From contig CAWGCS010000001.1 in the NCBI GenBank assembly GCA_963821235.1, positions 1 to 64,000 on the forward strand: a stretch of DNA of 64,000 nucleotides, in the 5' to 3' direction. Position numbers and translations under genes: made by a program. Below are positions 38,173 through 45,394 of this stretch, piece by piece (within the stretch, counting starts at the first letter, position 1; each line of letters begins with the position of its first letter). A model generated the notes under the pieces. That model saw only the letters and a list, made by a program, of their open reading frames with translations, did not search any database and was not told where the DNA came from. Origin of the DNA: CTSoil-043 sp963821235. GTDB taxonomy: Bacteria > Chloroflexota > Limnocylindria > Limnocylindrales > CSP1-4.

Positions 38173-38790
38173 TCACTTGGCCCCGAACTTGCGCTCCTCG
38201 CCGCGGAGGAGCCGCCCGATGTTGTCGAGGTGGAAGAGCCAGATCAGGACGGGAGCCCCGATCGAGAAGCCCAGCAGCCCCGGGGGCAGGCCCGAGGCGA
38301 CGATCTGGCCCGTGAAGACGATCCCTCCCACCGCCGAGCCGATCAGCGAGGCCGCCGACGTGTAGCGGGTGACGGCGAGGATGGCGAGGAAGACGACCAG
38401 GACCACCGAGGCCGCTGGCGGGGCGAGCACGATCGCCGCGCCGAAGGCGGCCGAGACGCCCCGCCCGCCCGAGAAGTTGAGGAAGGGCGAGCGGCTGTGC
38501 CCGACGATCGCCGCCAGGCCCGCCAGGGCCTCCACCTCGACGCCGGCGCCGAGGGCCCAGGCCAGCCCGACGGCGGCCGTGCCCTTCAGCATGTCGAGGA
38601 GCCCCGACAGGAGCGCCAGCCTCGGGCCGATGGCGCGCATCACGTTCGCCCCGCCGGTGCGGCCGCTTCCGATCGTCCGCGGATCGGGGCCCCCGGCGAA
38701 GCGGGCCACGATGACGCCCCACGGGATCCCACCGATGACGTAGCCGGCGACGACGATCGCGACAGCGCGCCCCAGGGCGACGGCATCCAT
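38173..38790 (-). CDS. plsY: Acyl-phosphate:glycerol-3-phosphate acyltransferase
   Basis: 205 residues, multi-pass membrane protein. PlsY motifs: GGIPWGVIVAR (N-terminal), SGRTGGANVMRAIG, KGTAAV, GHSRSPFLNFSGGRGVSAAFG. Acylates glycerol-3-phosphate to start phospholipid synthesis. It lies next to the glycerol locus, which produces its substrate. TATACT ends 8 bp before ATG 38790, suggesting its own leaderless promoter. Confidence 0.9.
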   Translation of the reverse strand: MDAVALGRAVAIVVAGYVIGGIPWGVIVARFAGGPDPRTIGSGRTGGANVMRAIGPRLALLSGLLDMLKGTAAVGLAWALGAGVEVEALAGLAAIVGHSRSPFLNFSGGRGVSAAFGAAIVLAPPAASVVLVVFLAILAVTRYTSAASLIGSAVGGIVFTGQIVASGLPPGLLGFSIGAPVLIWLFHLDNIGRLLRGEERKFGAK

Positions 38791-38798
38791 GGCCGCGG

Positions 38799-38804
38799 AG
38801 TATA
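38799..38804 (-). promoter_or_regulatory. Possible leaderless -10 element TATACT of plsY
   Basis: TATACT on the minus strand, 8 bases before the plsY ATG, within the 21 bp gap after the HPr-EI gene. A near-consensus -10 in a 70% GC background, with no Shine-Dalgarno in between. Confidence 0.45.
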
Positions 38805-38811
38805 GGCGCCG

Positions 38812-40995
38812 TCAGGCCGTGAAGCCGGGCCCCTCGGCCGTCGCCGCCCCGATCCGCGCGAGGAGGACGCCTGCGGCCGCCCGGACAGCCTTCGCGTCCC
38901 GCGCCTCCAGCGCCTCGCGGGCGAGGGCCTCGAGATCGGCGCCGGTGGTCGCGGCCAGGGCGGCACGGACCTCGTCGAGCGAGCCTGCATCGGCCGACAG
39001 CTCGTCCACGCCGAGCCCGACGAGCACCAGCGCCCCGGCCGGATCGCCCGCCAGCTCCCCGCAGACCGCGACCGGGATCCCCGTCGCGTCGGCGCCGGCG
39101 ACCACGGCGGCGATCGCGCGCAGCACGGCCGGGTGCAGCGCGTCCTGGAACCGCCCCAGGGTGGCGTTGCCGCGATCGGCGGCCATGAGGTACTGGGTCA
39201 GGTCGTTCGTGCCGATGCTGAAGAAGGCGACGCGGCGCGCCAGCTCCGGGGCGAGGAGGGCCGCGGCGGGGATCTCGACCATGATCCCGGTCACCATCCG
39301 GTCCGCGCAGGCCTGGCCGGCGGCCAGCACGGCGGCGCGCGCCTCGTCGCGGAGGGACTCGAGGAGGTCGACGTCGTCGAGGGTCGCCACCATCGGCGCC
39401 ATGACGTGGGGCACGACCCCGGCCAGGCCGCCGGCCCGCCAGATCGCGCGCAGCTGCGTCCGCAGGAGATCCGGGTCGCCGTAGGCGAGCCGGATCGCCC
39501 GGACGCCGAGGAACGGGTTGGCCTCCGCGGGCAGGTCCAGGTAGGGGATCCCCTTGTCGCCGCCGATGTCGGCGAGGCGGACGACGACCGGCCGCTCCGG
39601 GCCGAACGCCTCGAACACCCGGCGGTAGGCGGCGACCTGCTCGTCCTCGCTCGGGGGAGCCTGGCGCCGCATGAAGAGGAACTCGGTCCGGAAGAGGCCC
39701 ACTCCCTCCGCCCCGGCGTCGAGCGCCCGGGGCGCGTCCTCTGGCGTGCCGATGTTGGCGACCAGGTGGACTCGCCGGCCGTCGGCCGTGGCGCCCTGTC
39801 GGCCGCGCGCGGCCGCGGCGCTCGTCCGGCGCGCCGCCAGCGCCGCGGCGCGCGCGGCCAGCGTCGCCCGCTCCGCCTCGTCGGGGTCGATCAGCACCTC
39901 GCCCGTCTCCCCGTCCAGGCCGACCTGCGCGGCCCCGCCGGCGGCGACCGCCCGGTCGAGGGCCTCGAGCAGCCCGGCGCAGCCGACGACGCAGGGGATT
40001 CCCAGGCTGCGGGCGAGGATCACCGCGTGAGCGGTCCGCGAGCCGCCGGCCAGGGCGATGCCGCGCAGGAAGACGGCCGGGATCTCGGCCGTGACCGACG
40101 GCGGCAGGTCGTCGGCGATCGCCACGACGGGGGCCTCCGGGAGCGCCAGCACGTCGCCCCGCAGGATCCGGGCGATCCGGGCGCCGACGTCGCGGACGTC
40201 CGCCGCTCGTGCCGCCAGGAGCTCGTCGTCGAGGCTGGCGACCGCCAGCGCGGCCTCGGCCGCGGCGGCGACGACAGCGGCCGCCGGCCGGGCCCCCGCG
40301 GCCACGCGCTCGAGGGCGGCGTCGACGATCGTAGGGTCGCTGGCGAGGACGGCCTGGGCCTCGAAGATGCCGGCGTCGTTGGGACGACCCGCCTCGCGGA
40401 TGCGGGCGGCCAGCGACTCGAGCTGCGCCTCCGCCGTAGCGACGGCGGCCCGGATCGCGGCGGCCGGATCGTCGACGGAGGGGGCTGCGTCGACGACCTG
40501 CGGCTCGCGATAGCGCCAGGCAGGGGCGATCGCGATCCCCGCCACGGCCCCCAGGCCAGCCAGGTGGCGGTCGTCCGCGGCCAGCGAGGCAGCGCGGGGG
40601 GCCGGCGCGGCGACGGCCGGCGGAGCGGCACCCGGCGGGATGAGGGCGGGCCGAGCGGCGGCCGGGAGACGGGTAGGCACGGTGACCTCCGGGGCGGCGG
40701 CCGGCGGAGCGACCGAGGACGTCTCTTCGCCGAGGCCCGCCTCGATGGCGGCCCGCAGCGCGGCGATCGCCTCGGCCTCGTCCTCGCCTGCGGCGGTGAT
40801 CCGGACGAGGTGTCCCATGCGGACGCCGAGCGGCTGGACCCGCAGCATCTGCTTGGCGTTCACCGGCCCCGAGCCGGTGGCGAGGTTCTGGATCGTGATC
40901 TCCGAGCGGAACCGCCCACAGGTCCGCACGAACAGGCCGAGGGGCCGGAGGTGGAGCCCGTTCGGGTTGCGGATCTCGATGTCGAGCGTCTCCAT
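38812..40995 (-). CDS. HPr-Enzyme I fusion of a phosphoenolpyruvate phosphotransferase system
   Basis: 727 residues. Residues 1-90 are an HPr domain (NPNGLHLRPLG, phospho-His15). Residues about 150-727 are a full Enzyme I: GVAGIAIAP, phospho-His323 in SRTAHAVILAR, PEP-binding VGLFRTEFLFM, IMVEIPAAALLA, SIGTNDLTQY and Cys645 in AVCGELAG. It passes phosphate from PEP to EIIA-type partners. Located in the DHA-kinase locus next to a free-standing DhaM EIIA, it equals the C-terminal half of the three-domain E. coli DhaM split off as its own protein. No sugar EII permease is in the window, so DHA phosphorylation is the probable job. Confidence 0.9.
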   Translation of the reverse strand: METLDIEIRNPNGLHLRPLGLFVRTCGRFRSEITIQNLATGSGPVNAKQMLRVQPLGVRMGHLVRITAAGEDEAEAIAALRAAIEAGLGEETSSVAPPAAAPEVTVPTRLPAAARPALIPPGAAPPAVAAPAPRAASLAADDRHLAGLGAVAGIAIAPAWRYREPQVVDAAPSVDDPAAAIRAAVATAEAQLESLAARIREAGRPNDAGIFEAQAVLASDPTIVDAALERVAAGARPAAAVVAAAAEAALAVASLDDELLAARAADVRDVGARIARILRGDVLALPEAPVVAIADDLPPSVTAEIPAVFLRGIALAGGSRTAHAVILARSLGIPCVVGCAGLLEALDRAVAAGGAAQVGLDGETGEVLIDPDEAERATLAARAAALAARRTSAAAARGRQGATADGRRVHLVANIGTPEDAPRALDAGAEGVGLFRTEFLFMRRQAPPSEDEQVAAYRRVFEAFGPERPVVVRLADIGGDKGIPYLDLPAEANPFLGVRAIRLAYGDPDLLRTQLRAIWRAGGLAGVVPHVMAPMVATLDDVDLLESLRDEARAAVLAAGQACADRMVTGIMVEIPAAALLAPELARRVAFFSIGTNDLTQYLMAADRGNATLGRFQDALHPAVLRAIAAVVAGADATGIPVAVCGELAGDPAGALVLVGLGVDELSADAGSLDEVRAALAATTGADLEALAREALEARDAKAVRAAAGVLLARIGAATAEGPGFTA

Positions 40996-41010
40996 GGTGG
41001 CCTCCGGGGC

Positions 41011-42162
41011 TCAGGGAACGGGATGGTGCGTGCCTGCCGGCGGGCCGCCCGGCACGCGCGTGGCCGGGACCGGGTCGTCGGCGAACGTCGGAAGCGGGCC
41101 GCCGGCGGCCACCATCGCGACGACCCGGCGGGGATCGGAGGCGAGCTCGGACGCCAGCGCCGGATCCACGTCGGCCGCCTCCACGAGGGCGGCAAGGGCG
41201 GCATTCACCGGGGTCGGGACGCCCAGGCGCGCTCCGGCCCGGGCGACGGCCCCATTCAGCCAGGAGACCTCCGAGGGACCGCTGGCCCCGCCGCGCAGGT
41301 GGAGCCGGAGCGAGGGCGACTTGCCGCCCCGGGCGAGCCCGACCACCCGGCCGAGGACGACCCGGGAGAGGAGGCGCGGCAGCCGGACGCCGAGGGCAAG
41401 GAGGGGGACGTTCGCCCCCGGCAGCCCGACGACACGGAGTCCCTGCGCCGCCATCACCGCGAGCGCCTCGAGCAGCTGGCGGCGCTCGATGTCGAAGAGG
41501 GCCGGGTCGCCGTAGACGGCGCCCGGATCCCGGTCGGTGAGCGCGGAGAGCGCGTTCCCGACGAGGTTGGCCACGAGCTTCGACCACTTCATGGCGGCGG
41601 CGTCGGGCATCCTCCGCGCCGGCAGGCCGGCGGCCGCGAACGCAGCGACCAGCCCGGCCACAAGGCCGTCGACGGCGCCCGTCACGGGCGCCAGGCCGAT
41701 CCCGCCCCGGCCACGCCAGCGCACCTCCGCCGGTCCCGGCCGCTCGACGGGCGCCGTCAACGATCCCGCGACGTGGTCCGCGCCCGGGCGCGCCTCCGAC
41801 ACGAAGCTCTCCGCGCCGACACCGTTCTGGATCGTGAGGACCGGGGTCGCGGGCCATGCCCGCAGGTCGTCGAGCGCCTGGGCCAGGTCGAACGTCTTCA
41901 CGGCGAGGATGGCGAGATCCGGGGCGGGCCCCGCCTCGGAGAGCGCGACGGCGCGTCGGACGCGGACGGCCAGGCGGCGGTCGTCCGGCTCCCGGATGAC
42001 GACCTGGTCGCCGGATCCCTCGGCGACGCGCGGGTCGATCAAGACGACCTCGGCGCCCGACGCCGCGAGCAGGCCGCCGAGGAGCGTCCCGACGGCGCCC
42101 GAGCCGACCACGGCGACGCGCCGCGGCACGCCGGGCACGCCCGACGCCGCGGTCGCGCTCAC
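41011..42162 (-). CDS. Ketopantoate reductase-like (PanE/ApbA family) dehydrogenase
   Basis: 383 residues from GTG 42162 (GTGA overlap with dhaM1). N-terminal NADP-binding VAVVGSGAVGTLLGGLLA, AVKTFDL, TIQNGVGAE and C-terminal KWSKLVANLVGNALSAL with conserved Lys and Asn. It is about 80 residues longer than PanE, including an inserted segment around residues 255-300. Inside a glycerol/DHA operon its substrate may not be ketopantoate. The function is open. Confidence 0.7.
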   Translation of the reverse strand: MSATAASGVPGVPRRVAVVGSGAVGTLLGGLLAASGAEVVLIDPRVAEGSGDQVVIREPDDRRLAVRVRRAVALSEAGPAPDLAILAVKTFDLAQALDDLRAWPATPVLTIQNGVGAESFVSEARPGADHVAGSLTAPVERPGPAEVRWRGRGGIGLAPVTGAVDGLVAGLVAAFAAAGLPARRMPDAAAMKWSKLVANLVGNALSALTDRDPGAVYGDPALFDIERRQLLEALAVMAAQGLRVVGLPGANVPLLALGVRLPRLLSRVVLGRVVGLARGGKSPSLRLHLRGGASGPSEVSWLNGAVARAGARLGVPTPVNAALAALVEAADVDPALASELASDPRRVVAMVAAGGPLPTFADDPVPATRVPGGPPAGTHHPVP

Positions 42163-42563
42163 GCCGGGATCTTGGGCAGGCCGGCGGCCTCCTCCGCCGC
42201 CGCGAGGACCGCGGCCAGGTCGTCGCCGACGCTGGCCTGGACGGCCGCGACGACGGCTCCCTCGACGAGCGGCCCGCCGGACAGGCGGACACGGGCGGCA
42301 GCCTCCCCCATGAGCTCGAGGGCCGCCTGCGTCGCGAGCACGGCGCTCCCGAGGTCGACGAGGACCAGGACGCCCGCGCCGGCGTCGGCGGCCTCGATCG
42401 CCGCCATGATCGCCGCGGCGTCCGTGCCCAGCGACCCGTCGGCCGTCCCGCCTGCCGCCTCGATCCGGACGTCGTCGCCCGCCATCTGGCGGGCGAGCTC
42501 GACCGTCCCGGCGGCGATCTGCGCCGAGTGGCTGACGACCACGATCCCGACGAGCGGCTCCAT
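42159..42563 (-). CDS. dhaM: DhaM EIIA-type phosphocarrier (copy 1)
   Basis: 134 residues, EIIA-mannose-like domain of DhaM only. Phospho-acceptor His12 in GIVVVSHSAQIA; conserved GGTADGSLGTDAAAI and VLVDLGSAVLATQ. It carries phosphate from HPr to DhaL-bound ADP so that DhaK can phosphorylate dihydroxyacetone. The E. coli protein is a fusion of EIIA, HPr and partial EI; here EIIA and HPr-EI are separate genes in the same operon with the PanE-like gene between them. A 9 bp gap to the SdhD-like gene. Confidence 0.85.
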   Translation of the reverse strand: MEPLVGIVVVSHSAQIAAGTVELARQMAGDDVRIEAAGGTADGSLGTDAAAIMAAIEAADAGAGVLVLVDLGSAVLATQAALELMGEAAARVRLSGGPLVEGAVVAAVQASVGDDLAAVLAAAEEAAGLPKIPA

Positions 42564-42572
42564 GGCCAGATC

Positions 42573-42956
42573 CTACGCGGCGTTCAGGATCGCCGCGAAG
42601 AGCACCACCCCATAAACGATCGTGGCGATCCCGACGACCCACAGGACGTTGGTGACGCGCCGTTCGGTGCGCTCGGAGAACCCGAAGTCGAAGAGGATCG
42701 CCCGGACACCGACGAGCGCGTGATAGGTGACGAAGACGAGGAAGGCGACCTCGAGGACGATCATCACCGGGTCGCGCAGCCACTCGATGACGTCCGCGTA
42801 GAAGCGCAGGCCGGTCGGGACGATGAAGTGCTGGGCGATCATGTGCAGGCCGAGCAGGAGGATCAGGGCGACGCCGCTGATCACCTGCCACACGAACGAG
42901 GGAGGATTCCGCGGACCGGCGTCGGGACGATCGACGGGCCGCTGCTCTGTGGCCAT
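42573..42956 (-). CDS. Succinate dehydrogenase-type membrane anchor, SdhD-like
   Basis: 127 residues, three membrane helices (about 25-45, 65-87 and 100-125). Candidate haem/quinone histidines: His38 and His43 in GLHMIAQHFIV, His79 in VTYHALVGVR. VGVRAILFDFG matches the SdhD C-terminal pattern. Together with the SdhC-like protein it would form a two-subunit haem-b anchor. 10 bp from the next gene; no flavoprotein SdhA is near, but a GlpA flavoprotein is. Confidence 0.75.
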   Translation of the reverse strand: MATEQRPVDRPDAGPRNPPSFVWQVISGVALILLLGLHMIAQHFIVPTGLRFYADVIEWLRDPVMIVLEVAFLVFVTYHALVGVRAILFDFGFSERTERRVTNVLWVVGIATIVYGVVLFAAILNAA

Positions 42957-42966
42957 CTCTCCCTCC

Positions 42967-43383
42967 CTACTGCCCGGCGAAGATGCGCAGCGCCCCGACC
43001 ACGGCCACCAGGGCGGCGACGACCATGAAGGCGATGAAGAGCGCCTTCTGGCGGCTCGCCACCAGCCCCAGGCCGACGAGCCCGACGCGGATGCCGTTGA
43101 AGCCGTGGATGAGCATGCCCGTCAGGAGCAGCACGTCGAGCGCCAGGAACGGCGGGCTGAGGGCGATGTCGACGAAGGCGTCCCACGCGCTCGGCCCCTG
43201 GACCAACATCGACAGGATCACGAGGTGCAGGTACAGGTAGAGAACGAGGCCCAGCCCCGTGAGCCGGTTCAGCAGGAAGGCAAGGCCGCCCATGCGGCGG
43301 CCGCGCGGATCGAACCAGCCGACGATGCCCCGGCGGCGCGCGGGGCCGGTCGCCGGGCGCCGCTCGGCGGGCATGGTCGCCAT
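42967..43383 (-). CDS. Succinate dehydrogenase-type cytochrome b subunit, SdhC-like
   Basis: 138 residues from ATG 43383 (ATGA overlap with the iron-sulfur gene). Three helices; LLNRLTGLGLVLYLYLHLV (His53) and LLTGMLIHGFNGIRVG (His93) carry the two haem-ligand histidines and the R-x-x-G quinone signature of SdhC. It would anchor the iron-sulfur subunit and pass electrons to quinone. Confidence 0.75.
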   Translation of the reverse strand: MATMPAERRPATGPARRRGIVGWFDPRGRRMGGLAFLLNRLTGLGLVLYLYLHLVILSMLVQGPSAWDAFVDIALSPPFLALDVLLLTGMLIHGFNGIRVGLVGLGLVASRQKALFIAFMVVAALVAVVGALRIFAGQ

Positions 43384-44129
43384 CAGCGGGTCCCTCCGAA
43401 CGAGAAGAGGCGTCGTGCCCGGGCCACGGTCGCCGAGCGGCGCAGCCGCATGATCGCGGTCGCCGGATCGACGTCGGACGGGCAGGCCTCCGAGCATTCC
43501 CAGGCCAGGTGGCAGCGCCAGGCGGCCTGCTCATCGTCCATCAGCCGCACGACGGGCCCGGGATCGCGTCCGCGCGGCTCCTCCACGACCCGCCAGGCGG
43601 CGGCCAGGGCTGCGGGCCCGACGTAGCGCGGGTCGCTTCCCGCGATGGGGCACGCGGAGAGGCAGATCCCGCATTCGAGGCAGTCCTCGAAGCGCCCGGA
43701 CTCGTCGATGCCCTCGGCCGTGACGGCCGCGGGGACCTTCTCCGAGCGCCGGATGAGCGGCCGGCCGGTCTCGTCGAGGTCGTCGAAGAAGGCGCTCATG
43801 TCGACGACGAGGTCGGAGACGACGGGCAAGTTGCCGAGCGGCTCGACGAGCACCTCGTCGCCGGCCGGGACCGGGGTGACGCAGGCGAGCCCCTCGCGGC
43901 CGTCCACCCGCATCCCGCAGGTCCCGCACGAGGCATGGAAGCACGAGTGCCGGAAGGTGAGACTGGGATCCTGCTGGCGGCGGATCGCCACCAGCGCGTC
44001 GAGGATCGTGGAGCGCGGCCCGACGGCCACGTCGAAGGTGGCGTAGCGCTGCTCCGCCGGGTCGTCGTCCTCCTTGCGGCGGGAGACGACGAGCCGCGTC
44101 GTGCGCAGCGGGGCGACGGTCTCGGTCAT
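43383..44129 (-). CDS. Succinate dehydrogenase/fumarate reductase-type iron-sulfur subunit
   Basis: 248 residues. Three cluster sites: [2Fe-2S] Cys63, 68, 71 and 83 (SCFHASCGTCG); [4Fe-4S] Cys150, 153, 156 with Cys216; [3Fe-4S] Cys160, 206 and 212 (CLECGICLSACP and CHLAWECSEACP). All expected ligands are present. In SDH it links the flavoprotein to the haem-b anchor. Here its gene follows glpA by 10 bp instead of sdhA, so its electron donor is probably the G3P dehydrogenase. Confidence 0.85.
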   Translation of the reverse strand: MTETVAPLRTTRLVVSRRKEDDDPAEQRYATFDVAVGPRSTILDALVAIRRQQDPSLTFRHSCFHASCGTCGMRVDGREGLACVTPVPAGDEVLVEPLGNLPVVSDLVVDMSAFFDDLDETGRPLIRRSEKVPAAVTAEGIDESGRFEDCLECGICLSACPIAGSDPRYVGPAALAAAWRVVEEPRGRDPGPVVRLMDDEQAAWRCHLAWECSEACPSDVDPATAIMRLRRSATVARARRLFSFGGTR

Positions 44130-44139
44130 TCCTCCGCTC

Positions 44140-45327
44140 CTACGCCGCGTAGAACGCGGTGTGCGGGAGGGTCACGACCTCCCGCGTCTGGCAGGGTGCC
44201 TCCACGCCGACCTTGGCGCAGATCACGTCGGCCGTCGTCTCGGCCATTGCGCGAAGGGTCGTCCCCTTGCCGCCGGAGATCGTGACGAAGCCCTCGACGC
44301 CGTCCGTCTCCCGATGGTCGAAGCACTTGAAGGTGCGGCTCAGCTCGCGCCCGGACTCGGCGTCCCTGGAGCCGATGAGCGGGCGGGCGGCCGACCAGGC
44401 GGCGCGGCGCTCGGCGGTGCGGATGGCGGGAATCATGGCCGATCCCTCGGCGTACATCCGCTCGACATGGTCCTCCGGGACGCCGAGGTCGTCGGGATCC
44501 TCGACCACCCAGGAGCTGGTGCCGATGACCGACAGGCCCCGCTGGGGGACGACGATGTCGCCGTCGCCCGACGGGTGGAGGCGGTTGATCACCATGTTGG
44601 ACCAGCGGCCGCGCACGGCCAGGAGGACGCCCGGCGAGGGCCGGATGGGCACGTCGCAGCCGGCCATGACGGCGAGCTGCTCGGCCCACGGCCCGGTCGC
44701 GTTGACGACGAGGTCGGCGCGGATCTCCTCCTCGACGCCGTTGGTCAGGTCGCGGACCCGGATCCCGGACACGAGGCGGTCGGCGACCAGCAGCTCGGTC
44801 ACGAGGGTCCAGGGGCGGATGACCGCGCCTCCGGCCTTCGCGGTGGCGAAGAAGCGGAGGGGCATCCGCATGGCGTCCATCGTCGCGTCGGGGACCTGGA
44901 CGGCCAGCTTGAGGTCCGGGTTGAGGTTCGGCTCGAGGCGGAGTGCCTCGGCCCGCGTCACCCGGCGGGCGGGGATCCCGCTGGCGAGGCAGGACTCCAC
45001 GAAGACCGGCTCGTAGGCGACGTCCTCGTCGGTGATGGCCACGAAGAGGCCGTCGTTCTCCTCGAAGGAGCCGGGGCAGACGCGACCGAGGATCGTGCGC
45101 TCCTCGATGCACTCGACGGCCGACTCGCGGTCCTTGACCGCGTAGCGGGCCCCGGAGTGGAGGAGGCCGTGATGCCGGCCGGTCGTGCCGGAGGTGACCT
45201 CGCCGCGCTCGACGAGCGTGACCCGGAAGCCGCGAAGGACGAGGTCGTGGGCAAGTGCGCCGCCCGTGCCGCCGCCGCCCACGATGACGACGTGATAGGG
45301 CTGTCTGGGGAGTCGGGTGATGGTCAT
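44140..45327 (-). CDS. glpA: FAD-dependent glycerol-3-phosphate dehydrogenase, GlpA type
   Basis: 395 residues: GlpA/GlpD fold with FAD-binding VIVGGGGTGGALA (residues 14-26), TSGTTGRHHGLLHSGARYA, VNATGPWAEQL and ISGGKGTTLRAMAE. It oxidises glycerol-3-phosphate to dihydroxyacetone phosphate. E. coli GlpA is 542 aa with a C-terminal cysteine-rich BFD-like domain, which is missing here. No GlpB or GlpC follows. Instead SdhB/C/D-like subunits follow in the same operon. glpK lies 67 bp upstream across a strong hairpin. Confidence 0.85.
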   Translation of the reverse strand: MTITRLPRQPYHVVIVGGGGTGGALAHDLVLRGFRVTLVERGEVTSGTTGRHHGLLHSGARYAVKDRESAVECIEERTILGRVCPGSFEENDGLFVAITDEDVAYEPVFVESCLASGIPARRVTRAEALRLEPNLNPDLKLAVQVPDATMDAMRMPLRFFATAKAGGAVIRPWTLVTELLVADRLVSGIRVRDLTNGVEEEIRADLVVNATGPWAEQLAVMAGCDVPIRPSPGVLLAVRGRWSNMVINRLHPSGDGDIVVPQRGLSVIGTSSWVVEDPDDLGVPEDHVERMYAEGSAMIPAIRTAERRAAWSAARPLIGSRDAESGRELSRTFKCFDHRETDGVEGFVTISGGKGTTLRAMAETTADVICAKVGVEAPCQTREVVTLPHTAFYAA

Positions 45328-45353
45328 GCGTTGCGCTCCGGCCGGGAGACGGT

Positions 45354-45383
45354 CGCCCGGGCCCCGCGGACGGGGCCCGGGCG
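45354..45383 (-). promoter_or_regulatory. Perfect 13-bp hairpin between glpK and glpA
   Basis: CGCCCGGGCCCCG (45354-45366), loop CGGA, CGGGGCCCGGGCG (45371-45383). It lies 12 bp past the glpK stop and 27 bp before glpA. No U tract. It may act as a partial terminator or an mRNA stabiliser that sets the ratio of glycerol kinase to the dehydrogenase complex. Confidence 0.6.
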
Positions 45384-45394
45384 CCGAGAGATGC

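Noticed and set aside
35182..42615. Long plus-strand frames antisense to mtnA, the HPr-EI gene and panE-like gene
   Set aside because: Shadow frames of high-GC genes; no motifs, and real enzymes with catalytic residues occupy the other strand.
42573..44129. Interpretation as an ordinary succinate dehydrogenase operon
   Set aside because: Kept as an alternative but not preferred: no SdhA within the window, and the flavoprotein gene 10 bp upstream is a GlpA-type G3P dehydrogenase.
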